18,405 nt of DNA from WVZH01 sp034430425. Lineage in GTDB: Bacteria; Chloroflexota; Anaerolineae; Anaerolineales; E44-bin32. Positions 1 to 6,486 of the stretch are shown here, piece by piece. The position numbers and the translations under genes are program-made. The DNA lies in assembly GCA_034430425.1 (NCBI GenBank), contig DAOUEK010000026.1:1-18405 (forward strand). Direction: 5' to 3'. Each line of letters starts with the position of its first letter. Within the stretch, counting starts at the first letter, position 1. The notes under the pieces are model-generated. The model saw only the letters and a program-made list of their open reading frames with translations, did not search any database and was not told where the DNA came from.

Positions 1-17
1 TGGTATCTTTGTTCCTG

Positions 18-95
18 GGTAAGCTGCGTGTAGGTTCTCATCAGTGCTCCTTTGACGTGGTGGTCTAAGAAGCATTGATACTACCGCAGCTTACC
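18..95. repeat. Long imperfect inverted repeat / stem-loop
   Basis: GGTAAGCTGCG at 18-28 is exactly complementary to CGCAGCTTACC at 85-95. Pairing continues inward: GTAG (30-33) with CTAC (81-84), and ATCAGTGCT (40-48) with AGCATTGAT (71-79) through one G-U pair, leaving an apical loop of about 22 nt. A further 9-bp complementarity, TGGTATCTT (1-9) with AAGATACCA (189-197), could enclose the structure. It could be a small structured RNA, an operator-like DNA element or part of the origin region. I compared it by eye with 6S, SRP, tmRNA and 5S RNA signatures and found no match, so its function is unknown. Confidence 0.5.
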
Positions 96-226
96 TCTTA
101 GTCCAACCTTCAAAGTTGCACTTCGGAGTTGAATCTAGCTCTCTTGGTAAAAACAAACGAGTTATTAATTTTCAGAAAAGTTACTAATAAGATACCAACA
201 AATAATTATATATAAATGTATATTCG

Positions 227-238
227 TAGTAGTAGTAG
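227..238 (+). repeat. TAG x4 trinucleotide run, DnaA-trio-like
   Basis: Four consecutive TAG triplets lie directly between the AT-rich stretch (ending at 226) and a 12-nt purine-rich, G-rich spacer (239-250), which abuts TGTGGAGAG at 251-259. DnaA-trios are described as repeated 3'-GAT-5' (5'-TAG-3') elements between the unwinding region and a GC-rich segment plus DnaA box; position and strand agree with that arrangement. A chance triplet repeat cannot be excluded. Confidence 0.5.
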
Positions 239-250
239 GGGAAGGGGATT

Positions 251-259
251 TGTGGAGAG
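251..259 (-). promoter_or_regulatory. Degenerate DnaA box
   Basis: The minus strand reads CTCTCCACA, 7 of 9 matches to TTATCCACA with the CCACA core intact. The surrounding TGTGGAGAGATACAG (251-265) recurs nearly unchanged as TGTGGAGATACAG at 359-371, so the motif is repeated rather than isolated. Its place beside the G-rich spacer makes it the box expected to load DnaA onto the TAG triplets. Confidence 0.45.
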
Positions 260-358
260 ATACAGAGGACGTAGGATTAACACTAATATATGGGACGTTG
301 GGACAGACACCCCCCCATATTTGGGGGGCAGGTGTATTTCAATACATCACAAGCCGGG

Positions 359-371
359 TGTGGAGATACAG
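359..371 (-). promoter_or_regulatory. Second degenerate DnaA box / repeated motif
   Basis: TGTGGAGATACAG repeats the motif at 251-265 less two bases. Its minus strand gives ATCTCCACA, 7 of 9 matches to the DnaA consensus. A purine run (GGGGAGAGAGAAGGGA) follows, similar to the one starting near 449. Confidence 0.4.
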
Positions 372-498
372 GGGAGAGAGAAGGGAATGATAAGTACGCA
401 GCTGTAAAGATATCCATATGGGTGTATGTTAAAAAAGAGAACCATATATGGGGGGAGAGAAAAGAAAGCAGGCATAAGTTTTCCCCAACAAACGCGAG

Positions 499-528
499 TT
501 ATCCACAGATTTCGACAAGTTATCCACA
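499..528 (+). promoter_or_regulatory. Two perfect DnaA boxes
   Basis: TTATCCACA occurs at 499-507 and again at 520-528, in the same orientation, 21 bp apart start to start, about two helical turns. Both match the strict consensus TTATCCACA. A perfect tandem pair in 30 bp is unlikely by chance and is the strongest single piece of evidence for an origin or a DnaA-regulated site. Confidence 0.8.
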
Positions 529-549
529 GAATTAACAGGGAGGGAAATG

Positions 550-588
550 GATTAAACAAGAGAAGTTCCGTTCTCCACGGAACCTCTC
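550..588 (-). terminator. Likely terminator of the pseudopilin transcript
   Basis: GAGAAGTTCCG (560-570) pairs with CGGAACCTCTC (578-588) with one mismatch and a 7-nt loop. Read on the minus strand the hairpin is followed by TTGTTTAA, a modest U tract, about 110 nt past the stop codon of the 698-1732 gene. Confidence 0.5.
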
Positions 589-697
589 TCGTCAAGGAAG
601 AATTTGGAAGACGAACCAATTCGTGATGTCTTATCGTCAGGTACTAGGTATTGCGAAAGCGCACAAGCTCCTTTTCTACCCTAATCTGCCGCCTATA

Positions 698-1732
698 TCA
701 GTCGCAGAAATCGATCATCCAAACCTGGACACTTTTTACCGATCCACATGTACTTCGCCTACCAATTCTCATCCAGGTGACTTTACTATCTATTACATTG
801 ACGACGAAACAACCATCGTTTGTGTAACCGGGAGAGTATACGCTGTACCCTTTGTTGGTTTTGAGAACGAATTTGTAGACGGGATTGGAAGGCCAATAGG
901 TGCCAGAATTCAATCCCGGCAAGTAAGAACAAACGTCAGGGCTGTCTTCACAAAGCGAGTCGTTGTTATCCCAGGGGGCACAAACCTCGGTTGGCTCAGG
1001 CGTGGGTTCCTCGGTCGGCTCGGCCGTCGGTTCTTCGGTTGGCTCGGCCGTCGGTTCTTCGGTCGGCTCAGCTGTGGGCTCTTCGGTCGGTGCGGGTCCG
1101 GGATCTTCGGTCGGCTCGGCTGTGGGCTCTTCGGTCGGCTCGGCCGTCGGTTCTTCGGTTGGCTCGGCTGTGGGTGCAGGCTCGATTTCTGAACACACGG
1201 GCACGTTCCATACCTGCGTATGGTCAATGTCCAGGCACCCTTCATGTGTGCCCACCTTTTGCCATTCGACACGATTGAGATGAATATTTACAAGATAACA
1301 ACCGTCATCCGTATAGCCAGATTCGTAAATGTGATATTCCTGCCCGGCATTAATTACAAACGATTTGATATCTTCTTCAGACCAATAGATGCCGGAGTTG
1401 AGTCCGGATGTGGTATGGCAATTTTCATTTTCGTCGCAGATCGAGCTGCCAGAACCGTATACCATTGAAATACATTCATCATCTCCAAAAGAAGATCCGT
1501 CAGAAAAATCTCGGCCTGTTTCAGGGTCAAAACCTCCGCGTTCGAGCCATTCATCACATTTATCTTCGGAGGGATTCATCACATAGACCATGCGGCAGAA
1601 GATGTAATTGGCATGCTCCGCCAGAGGAACCAGCACAATGAAGCTGATCAACAAAATTGGAGGTAGTAATGCTGCATATTCAACCATAGATTGGCCACGT
1701 TCTTTAGCCTTCGAAAAAATCTGTGTGTTCAT
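698..1732 (-). CDS. TadE-like pseudopilin with duplicated Cys-containing domain
   Basis: The N-terminus (about residues 11-45, with GQSMVEYAALLPPILL followed by a hydrophobic helix) matches TadE/TadG-type pseudopilins of Flp/Tad pili, so the protein should be membrane anchored with its bulk outside. Residues 109-180 and 272-343 are two copies of one domain: both start GLNSG.YW and share Y..GYT.DGC, VN, a Trp-containing strand, a second Cys and QVW. I do not recognise the domain. Residues 183-250 link them with an EPTAEPTE-type repeat. The 344-aa length is about double a plain TadE protein. ATG at 1732 has a GGA-containing site upstream (AATTAGGAAAATG). A c-di-GMP-I riboswitch in the leader implies control by cyclic di-GMP, fitting a surface attachment role. 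No other tad genes are visible. Confidence 0.8.
   Translation of the reverse strand: MNTQIFSKAKERGQSMVEYAALLPPILLISFIVLVPLAEHANYIFCRMVYVMNPSEDKCDEWLERGGFDPETGRDFSDGSSFGDDECISMVYGSGSSICDENENCHTTSGLNSGIYWSEEDIKSFVINAGQEYHIYESGYTDDGCYLVNIHLNRVEWQKVGTHEGCLDIDHTQVWNVPVCSEIEPAPTAEPTEEPTAEPTEEPTAEPTEDPGPAPTEEPTAEPTEEPTAEPTEEPTAEPTEEPTPEPTEVCAPWDNNDSLCEDSPDVCSYLPGLNSGTYWPSNPVYKFVLKTNKGYSVYSPGYTNDGCFVVNVIDSKVTWMRIGRRSTCGSVKSVQVWMIDFCD
986..1177 (-). repeat. Tandem repeat coding the Pro/Thr/Glu linker
   Basis: An in-frame 24-bp unit (8 codons, EPTAEPTE type) recurs about eight times with small variants, including one interrupted copy (EDPGPAPT). It encodes residues 186-249 of the pseudopilin. It is a protein-coding tandem repeat, prone to unit gain or loss, rather than a CRISPR array: there are no unique spacers. 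Confidence 0.85.
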
Positions 1733-1823
1733 TTTCCTAATTCTCCCTTCAAAACTTCAGCGATGTCGGGCGATCGATATGGAGAAAGTCTTTCTGCGTC
1801 CGTTGACTGAAGTAGTTTTTAAA

Positions 1824-1869
1824 AGTACAGGTCCCATGATTGCCTTTGTGTTCGGACAGCCATGGGACC
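1824..1869 (-). terminator. Hairpin in the riboswitch expression platform
   Basis: GGTCCCATG (1830-1838) and CATGGGACC (1861-1869) form a perfect 9-bp stem; inside it UGUC can also pair with GGCA. On the minus strand it lies about 30 nt after the c-di-GMP aptamer and is followed by TGTACTTTTAAAA, an imperfect U tract, roughly 100 nt before the pseudopilin start. This is the expected position of a regulated terminator. I could not settle whether ligand turns the gene on or off. Confidence 0.6.
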
Positions 1870-1899
1870 GAAAAAACGAATCGGTGTGCCTTACTCTCT

Positions 1900-1981
1900 T
1901 CGGCAGCTGGCTGTCCTGGCTTCTTTCGAAGCGGTAGACCCTGTAGCTTTGCGCCACCGCCTTTCGACGGTTTTGCCTTTA
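1900..1981 (-). ncRNA. Cyclic di-GMP-I (GEMM-I) riboswitch aptamer
   Basis: On the minus strand the RNA closes with GGCA (1974-1977) and UGCC (1902-1905). It has a first arm ACCGUC-GAAA-GGCGGU, the conserved joining segment GGCGCAAAGCUACAGGG, and a second arm capped by GCUUC-GAAA-GAAGC, then CAGGACAGCC. These are the GEMM-I signatures: GNRA-capped P2, the GCAAAGC segment and a CAGCC-type return strand. It binds cyclic di-GMP and here heads the transcript of the TadE-like gene (start at 1732), about 170 nt away with a terminator-like hairpin between. Small open frames over this stretch are not genes. Confidence 0.9.
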
Positions 1982-2046
1982 TCGGAGATTGCACACCGGG
2001 AACTGGTTTGTAACCTGCTTCTTACTTCCTGCCTGATCAAATACTA

Positions 2047-2058
2047 GCACAGCTGTGC
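2047..2058. promoter_or_regulatory. 12-bp palindrome in a divergent intergenic region
   Basis: GCACAGCTGTGC is a perfect palindrome between the upstream end of the riboswitch transcript and the ECF transporter genes. A dimeric regulator site for either side is possible, but no regulator gene is adjacent. The remainder of 1982-2193 shows no recognisable thiamine, cobalamin, FMN or other riboswitch ahead of the transporter. Confidence 0.3.
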
Positions 2059-2180
2059 CTGCGGGTACCTTACAAGTCGCTTACAGCAGAGAGGGGGACC
2101 GGAGTCCTAGTGAAATTAACGATTCACAAGTTGCGTCACTCGATACACGCAGATGTGTTTTAATAGATGCGAGAAACGTC

Positions 2181-2187
2181 GGAGAGG
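2181..2187 (+). promoter_or_regulatory. Ribosome binding site deciding the ecfA start
   Basis: GGAGAGG lies 6 nt before GTG at 2194. The earlier ATG at 2167 is preceded by TTTTAATAG with no Shine-Dalgarno sequence, so the GTG start is preferred. Confidence 0.7.
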
Positions 2188-2193
2188 GTGTTG

Positions 2194-3816
2194 GTGGCAA
2201 ACGAACCCCTGCTGCAGGTCGATAATCTATCCTTTCGTTATCGGGATCGAGCGGGCACGGCGATCCGGGGCGTGAATCTTCAAATTCATCCGGGAGAATT
2301 GTTACTGATTGCCGGCCCTAGCGGCTGTGGAAAGACCACACTCGTGCGCTGTGTCAACGGGTTGATTCCGCGGTCTTACAAGGGGGAGATATCGGGTGAG
2401 ATTCTGATCGCCGGCAAGTCGGCCAGGGAGATGTCGCTCGCCAGGATATCGCAGCATATTGGCACGGTGCTACAGGATCCGGAGCGGCAAATCCTGGGGA
2501 CGAAAGTGATCAACGAAGTTGCTTTCGGCCTGGAAAATCAGGGACTGGAACGAGCCGAGATACTCCAGCGTGTGGAAGCAGCGCTGGAGCATTTAAACAT
2601 TCACCACTTGGGAGATCGAGAGACGTATAACCTCTCCGGCGGAGAGAAACAAAAAGTCGCACTGGCCGGCGTATTGGCGATGGAACCGAGCATGTTGATC
2701 CTGGATGAACCGCTCGCCAGCCTCGATCCAGCCAGTGCGGTCGAAGCCTTGAGGCTGATGCGCTCGTTGGTTGACGAAGGCATGGCGGTGGCCATCGTCG
2801 AACATCGCGTCGAGGATGTGTTGAAAATTCACCCCGATCGGGCGGTTTTCATGGCCGCGGGGGAAATTGTATTCGAGGGTTCGCCGCAGGAGTTGATACA
2901 GAAAGTGGATTACCATGAAGTCAAGCTTCCGGCGTCTGTGGCCATTGAACGGGCTGCGGCCGACCCGCCCATGTCGATCCCGCAACCTCACCTGGCCGCT
3001 GAAGCGCAGGCGAACGGATCATTGGTGAAGTTCGAGAACGTATCTTTCTTCTACGAAGCGGATAAGCAGGTGCTCATTGATATCAACCTCGATATTCAAC
3101 GAGGGGACATCATCGCCGTATTGGGTCCCAATGGCGCCGGGAAGACAACGCTCGTAAAGCATGCTATTGGACTATTGGAGCCCAAGACGGGCAGCGTGTT
3201 CGTGGAGGGAAACGATTCGCGTAACATGAGTGTGGCGCAGATTGCCAATACGTTGGGATACGTCTTCCAGAGTCCGAGTCACATGCTCTTTGCCCCAAGC
3301 GTACGCGCAGAGCTGCGGTTCGGGCCCGGCAATCTGGGCCATGCGGATGAGGAAATCGAAGAGGAGGTGCAGCAGGCAATTGAAATTATGAATCTCTCCG
3401 GTATGGAGGACGATCCACCGCTGGCGTTGTCTTTCGGGCAGCAGAAGCGCGTGAGCATTGCTGCGGTGCTGGCCATGCGCTCGAAAATCCTGGTGATGGA
3501 CGAACCCACGGCCGGCCAGGATTATCGCAACTACAGGGACTTCATGGATGCCATCCTGCAAATTCCCAGCTTCGAGGCGATCCTGTTCATCACGCACGAC
3601 ATCGATATGGCGGTGGTCTATGCCAATAGAGTGCTTTTACTCAGTGACGGCAGGCTCGCTGGCGATGGGAGGCCGGAGGAGGTCTTGGCTGATACCGACC
3701 TGCTCCAGGCCTGCCGACTGGTTCCCACCTCGCTGCTGGAGGCCAATCTGGCCATGCTCGAAAGTACCGGGCGCTTCATGCGCGCCGAAGCGCTGGCGCA
3801 CGTTTCGTCCCCATGA
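2194..3816 (+). CDS. ECF transporter energy-coupling ATPase, fused EcfA-EcfA'
   Basis: Two ABC ATPase domains in one 540-aa chain power an energy-coupling-factor importer at the inner face of the membrane. Numbered from the longer ATG frame at 2167 (subtract 9 for the GTG start), domain 1 has Walker A GPSGCGKTT (50-58), Q-loop Q103, signature LSGGEKQ (156-162), Walker B LILDEP (177-182) and H213. Domain 2 has GPNGAGKTT (320-328), Q368, a variant signature LSFGQQKR (421-428), ILVMDEP (441-447) and H477. All catalytic residues are present in both halves; only the second signature departs from LSGGQ. Fused ATPases of this size occur in YkoD-type systems. The S-like and T genes follow at once. 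The substrate cannot be read from the sequence. Confidence 0.9.
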   Translation: MANEPLLQVDNLSFRYRDRAGTAIRGVNLQIHPGELLLIAGPSGCGKTTLVRCVNGLIPRSYKGEISGEILIAGKSAREMSLARISQHIGTVLQDPERQILGTKVINEVAFGLENQGLERAEILQRVEAALEHLNIHHLGDRETYNLSGGEKQKVALAGVLAMEPSMLILDEPLASLDPASAVEALRLMRSLVDEGMAVAIVEHRVEDVLKIHPDRAVFMAAGEIVFEGSPQELIQKVDYHEVKLPASVAIERAAADPPMSIPQPHLAAEAQANGSLVKFENVSFFYEADKQVLIDINLDIQRGDIIAVLGPNGAGKTTLVKHAIGLLEPKTGSVFVEGNDSRNMSVAQIANTLGYVFQSPSHMLFAPSVRAELRFGPGNLGHADEEIEEEVQQAIEIMNLSGMEDDPPLALSFGQQKRVSIAAVLAMRSKILVMDEPTAGQDYRNYRDFMDAILQIPSFEAILFITHDIDMAVVYANRVLLLSDGRLAGDGRPEEVLADTDLLQACRLVPTSLLEANLAMLESTGRFMRAEALAHVSSP

Positions 3817-3874
3817 TTTCGCCGGAACGCAAATCGATTTAGGCATGATCTAAATATACAGAGTGGAGGAGACA

Positions 3875-4816
3875 ATGAACAGCACAAAACCCCTGTCATT
3901 CCTTATTGCGATTGTATGCGTCTTTGTGGTTATGCTCCTGGTGGCCTTGCTTGGCCCGAGTCTTTTCAATAATGATGATCTCCAGCTTGACGATACCGGC
4001 GTGCTGCGTTTCGTCTACGTGGGCGTGGGCCTGCTGATTGTATTGGCGGTCTACTGGCTCACGCGAGGCAAGGAAGCCTGGAACGTCGGCACGCGCGAGG
4101 TGGTCTACATGGCCATCGGTGCGGCGCTCTACGCGGTGTTTTCCTATCTGTTTAACGGCACGGTTTTCGCGGTGCCGTCGGTGAGTCAGGTGGCCTTGCG
4201 GCCGGCGATCGTTATCCCGATGTTCTTCGGCTACGCCTTCGGCCCCGTGGTGGGCCTGTTCACCGGCGCAGTGGGCAACATGTTCGGCGACGCCCTCACC
4301 GGATTCGGCCTCTCACCGCAGTGGAGCCTGGGCAACGGTCTCATCGGTATGGTCTCGGGTATGATCGCACTCTATGCCGACCGCAAGCGGGTGATGGACA
4401 TCGTGATGTACATCAGTGCTGCCCTGGCCCTGGTTGCCACGCTGTTCTGGGTGGTGAAGCCTGATTTGGCCAACATGATGTTCTTCGATGCGGATGCGGG
4501 AATTTTTGGCGACGCCACGATTTCAACGTTCGCCGCCTTGTCGGCGGTGATCGGCTTCGTGCTGGTTGTGGTTGTGCGCCTGCTATTCAGAGACGATCTC
4601 GACATGGCCGCAGCGGTGACCTGGGCAATGTTGGGCAACTTCGTGGGCATCGGTTTCGCCGCACTCTCGGATATCCACATCAACGGCTTCTCACCCCAAG
4701 TGGCCATCGTGGGCGAATTCCTGCCCGCCGCTGGACCGAACATGATCTTCGCCGTGATCCTGGTGCCGATCTTGGTCGCAGCCTATCGGGCATTCCAGCG
4801 TCAGACCGGCCGCTGA
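3875..4816 (+). CDS. ECF transporter substrate-binding (S) component, enlarged
   Basis: This 313-aa polytopic membrane protein is predicted to capture the substrate for the ECF complex. About nine hydrophobic segments are visible (roughly 8-28, 44-63, 75-95, 108-130, 148-168, 174-194, 216-237, 245-265, 285-305). The central part, with VALRPAIVIPMFFG (106-119), GPVVGLFTGAVGNMFGD (123-139) and GNGLIGM (153-159), resembles ECF S components. It exceeds the usual 170-200 aa and six helices, carrying an extra N-terminal pair and a C-terminal extension. The ATG at 3875 follows GGAGG by 5 nt; an in-frame GTG at 3863 overlaps that site and is unlikely. It lies between the ATPase and T genes. Substrate (vitamin, vitamin precursor or other) is unknown. 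Confidence 0.8.
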   Translation: MNSTKPLSFLIAIVCVFVVMLLVALLGPSLFNNDDLQLDDTGVLRFVYVGVGLLIVLAVYWLTRGKEAWNVGTREVVYMAIGAALYAVFSYLFNGTVFAVPSVSQVALRPAIVIPMFFGYAFGPVVGLFTGAVGNMFGDALTGFGLSPQWSLGNGLIGMVSGMIALYADRKRVMDIVMYISAALALVATLFWVVKPDLANMMFFDADAGIFGDATISTFAALSAVIGFVLVVVVRLLFRDDLDMAAAVTWAMLGNFVGIGFAALSDIHINGFSPQVAIVGEFLPAAGPNMIFAVILVPILVAAYRAFQRQTGR

Positions 4817-4841
4817 TCGTCGTATCGAAATAATAGCTTTC

Positions 4842-4874
4842 GAAGGGCACGGCACTCGGGGCAACGTGCCCTTC
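4842..4874 (+). other. Intercistronic hairpin between S and T genes
   Basis: GAAGGGCACG (4842-4851) pairs perfectly with CGTGCCCTTC (4865-4874) around a 13-nt loop. No immediate T run follows (AAAGAACAGTAATTTT), so it more likely stabilises or partly attenuates the operon mRNA than ends it fully. Confidence 0.5.
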
Positions 4875-4928
4875 AAAGAACAGTAATTTTGAAAGTACAT
4901 AACAACCAATCGACACCTGAGGAAACGC

Positions 4929-5798
4929 ATGCTGGTTACATGGCGATATCGAGCGCGCAAATCCATCATCCAGGCTTTTGATTCCAGCGCGTGGATCGTG
5001 TTTTACATCTGCTTCATCATCGGGACGCTGTTTTTCTGGGACCTGCGCATCCTGGCCGGGTTCATGGCGCTGGCGCTGCTCGTTGTATTGAACTCCGGCA
5101 TAACCTGGCGGGAAAGCCGGCGGGCCTGGCTCTTCATTGGCGCCTTCATTATTTTCTTCTCTCTGCTTACCTTGCTAACCGGGCGCGGCGGGATGGAAGT
5201 CTATGATGTAGAACATACTATTACCACGCTGCGTGCCAAATTTACGATCTTCGGTTGGCGTCCCACCCTCACGATCACCGTCGAACGACTGCTGTTTGCC
5301 GCCAGCCAGCTGGCCCGCGTTTTCAGCCTGGCGAGCATGACGATCCTGATCCCCTATTCTCTCAACCCGGCGCACTACGGCATAACCTTCCGCCGACTGG
5401 GGCTGCCGGACAAAATTGCCTATGCCATGGATCTGACCATGCGTTTCATTCCCACCTTTGGACGGGATTTCCAGCTGACCATGGACGCGCAGAAGGCAAG
5501 GGGCTACGAGATCGAGAAATTGAAAGGTGGTATCTTTGCGCAGGTGCGAAAACTGGCGCCGTTGATCGTCCCGGTGACCATTCACGCCATTGCGGGCAGT
5601 GAAGATATCATCGACGCCATGGACCTGCGCGGCTTCGGCGTCGGCCCGCGCACGTGGCTGGTTGAGCTGAAATATCGGAAACGGGACTACGTCTTGATGG
5701 CCTTCGGTGTTGTGATATTGTTACTCTCGATTTTGTTTTCCTTGTGGGGGCTTGGTCAATTCTGGGTTCCGGAAGCCTTGATTCAGGCCTGGACTTAA
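4929..5798 (+). CDS. ecfT: ECF transporter transmembrane (T) component, EcfT
   Basis: EcfT is the membrane scaffold joining the two ATPase domains to the S component. The 289-aa protein has N-terminal hydrophobic helices (about 22-38, 40-56, 66-84), a further membrane region at 120-145 and a C-terminal helix (254-275). The two hallmark coupling-helix motifs are present: ARG at 190-192 (QKARGYE) and its counterpart LRG at 233-235 (MDLRGFG). ATG at 4929 follows GAGGAAA closely. It completes the three-gene importer with the upstream ATPase and S-like genes. Its stop overlaps by 4 bp the stop of the convergent HAD gene, so no terminator lies between them. Confidence 0.9.
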   Translation: MLVTWRYRARKSIIQAFDSSAWIVFYICFIIGTLFFWDLRILAGFMALALLVVLNSGITWRESRRAWLFIGAFIIFFSLLTLLTGRGGMEVYDVEHTITTLRAKFTIFGWRPTLTITVERLLFAASQLARVFSLASMTILIPYSLNPAHYGITFRRLGLPDKIAYAMDLTMRFIPTFGRDFQLTMDAQKARGYEIEKLKGGIFAQVRKLAPLIVPVTIHAIAGSEDIIDAMDLRGFGVGPRTWLVELKYRKRDYVLMAFGVVILLLSILFSLWGLGQFWVPEALIQAWT

Positions 5799-6481
5799 TT
5801 CCCTTTTTCCAATAAAACCGCGGGCAAATACGCAGTGGAATCGAGAATAAGACCGGCGCCGGCGCGCTGTAATTCTTCGCATTCCCCAAATCCGCAGAGT
5901 ACGCCAACGGTTTGCGCTCCGGCCGCACGACCGGCACGGATGTCGACCGGCGTGTCGCCCACCACGAGACAATTTTGTGGTGATAGGCCGAGTTGTTCGG
6001 CTGTCCACAGCACGGGCGCCGGATGCGGTTTGGATCGTCTGCATGTACCCGCCGTGGCGATGGATTGAAAACACGATTGAATTTGGAGTGTACGGAGTAG
6101 TGAATCGATGCTGTGTTCCTCGCGGGCGGTAACCAGGGCGAGGGGATAATGAACGGCCAGGCGGGTCAAGGCATCGGCGGTCCCGGGGATCAGGCGAGCA
6201 TCGTCGACCCTGGCTTCACCGCGCAAGCGATGCAGACCGCTGGAGAGCGGACGAATCCACTCATCCAGGGAAAATCTGTCGAGGACACCGAGCAGGAAAT
6301 TTATCGGGGATTCGGCTGCCATGATGATGCGGCGGGCATATGCCATTTCGTTCTGGTTCCTGATGATCGACAGAAACGGACGCAGCACCGAGGCAAAGCG
6401 ACGAACGTATGTATCATCCGTGTCGGCAATCGTACCGTCGAGATCAAAAAGAATGGCGTGTACTCGCCCTGGATCGAGCAC
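5795..6481 (-). CDS. HAD-superfamily phosphatase (Gph/PpaX-like)
   Basis: This 228-aa haloacid-dehalogenase-type hydrolase probably dephosphorylates a small cytosolic metabolite. Motif I is FDLDGT (12-17, nucleophile D13, acid D15), motif II the Thr of LVTAR (T118), motif III K151 in KPHP and motif IV GDTPVD (175-180). A helical cap lies between motifs I and II, as in phosphoglycolate phosphatase and PpaX relatives; the true substrate is not determinable. The start is GTG at 6481, just 5 nt after the stop of the zincin lipoprotein gene and without a clear ribosome site, suggesting translational coupling in a two-gene operon. Head-on contact with the ecfT 3' end does not imply a shared pathway. 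Confidence 0.85.
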   Translation of the reverse strand: MLDPGRVHAILFDLDGTIADTDDTYVRRFASVLRPFLSIIRNQNEMAYARRIIMAAESPINFLLGVLDRFSLDEWIRPLSSGLHRLRGEARVDDARLIPGTADALTRLAVHYPLALVTAREEHSIDSLLRTLQIQSCFQSIATAGTCRRSKPHPAPVLWTAEQLGLSPQNCLVVGDTPVDIRAGRAAGAQTVGVLCGFGECEELQRAGAGLILDSTAYLPAVLLEKGN

Positions 6482-6486
6482 CTGGC

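Larger units (their letters stand above)
143..528. other. Candidate replication origin (oriC)
   Basis: From about 143 to 226 the DNA is strongly AT-rich, suitable as an unwinding element. It is followed by four TAG trinucleotides, a G-rich spacer and DnaA-box-like TGTGGAGAG. Farther right lie TGTGGAGAT (359-367), TTTTCCCCA (479-487) and two perfect TTATCCACA boxes (499-507, 520-528). Cluster, order and orientation fit the bacterial origin plan of AT-rich DNA, DnaA-trio, GC spacer and DnaA box. No dnaA gene is in the window, although the left flank is not visible. No convincing gene covers 1-697. A DnaA-controlled promoter or chance clustering is the main alternative. Confidence 0.6.

Noticed and set aside
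1..140. 6S, SRP, tmRNA or 5S RNA
   Set aside because: The hairpin at 18-95 lacks the conserved sequence elements of each; left as unassigned.
986..1177. CRISPR-like periodic repeat
   Set aside because: Units are contiguous, 24 bp and in frame with a protein, with no unique spacers.
910..1283. Ser/Gly/Val-rich and Arg/Pro-rich open frames over the repeat
   Set aside because: Off-frame translations of the Pro/Thr/Glu-coding repeat; no ribosome sites or family resemblance.
1749..2047. Small open frames on both strands
   Set aside because: They coincide with the riboswitch aptamer and its platform, whose conserved RNA elements explain the sequence.
2059..2166. Vitamin riboswitch ahead of the ECF genes
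   Set aside because: No thiamine, FMN or cobalamin signature found; only the short GGAC-CGGA-GTCC hairpin at 2096-2107.
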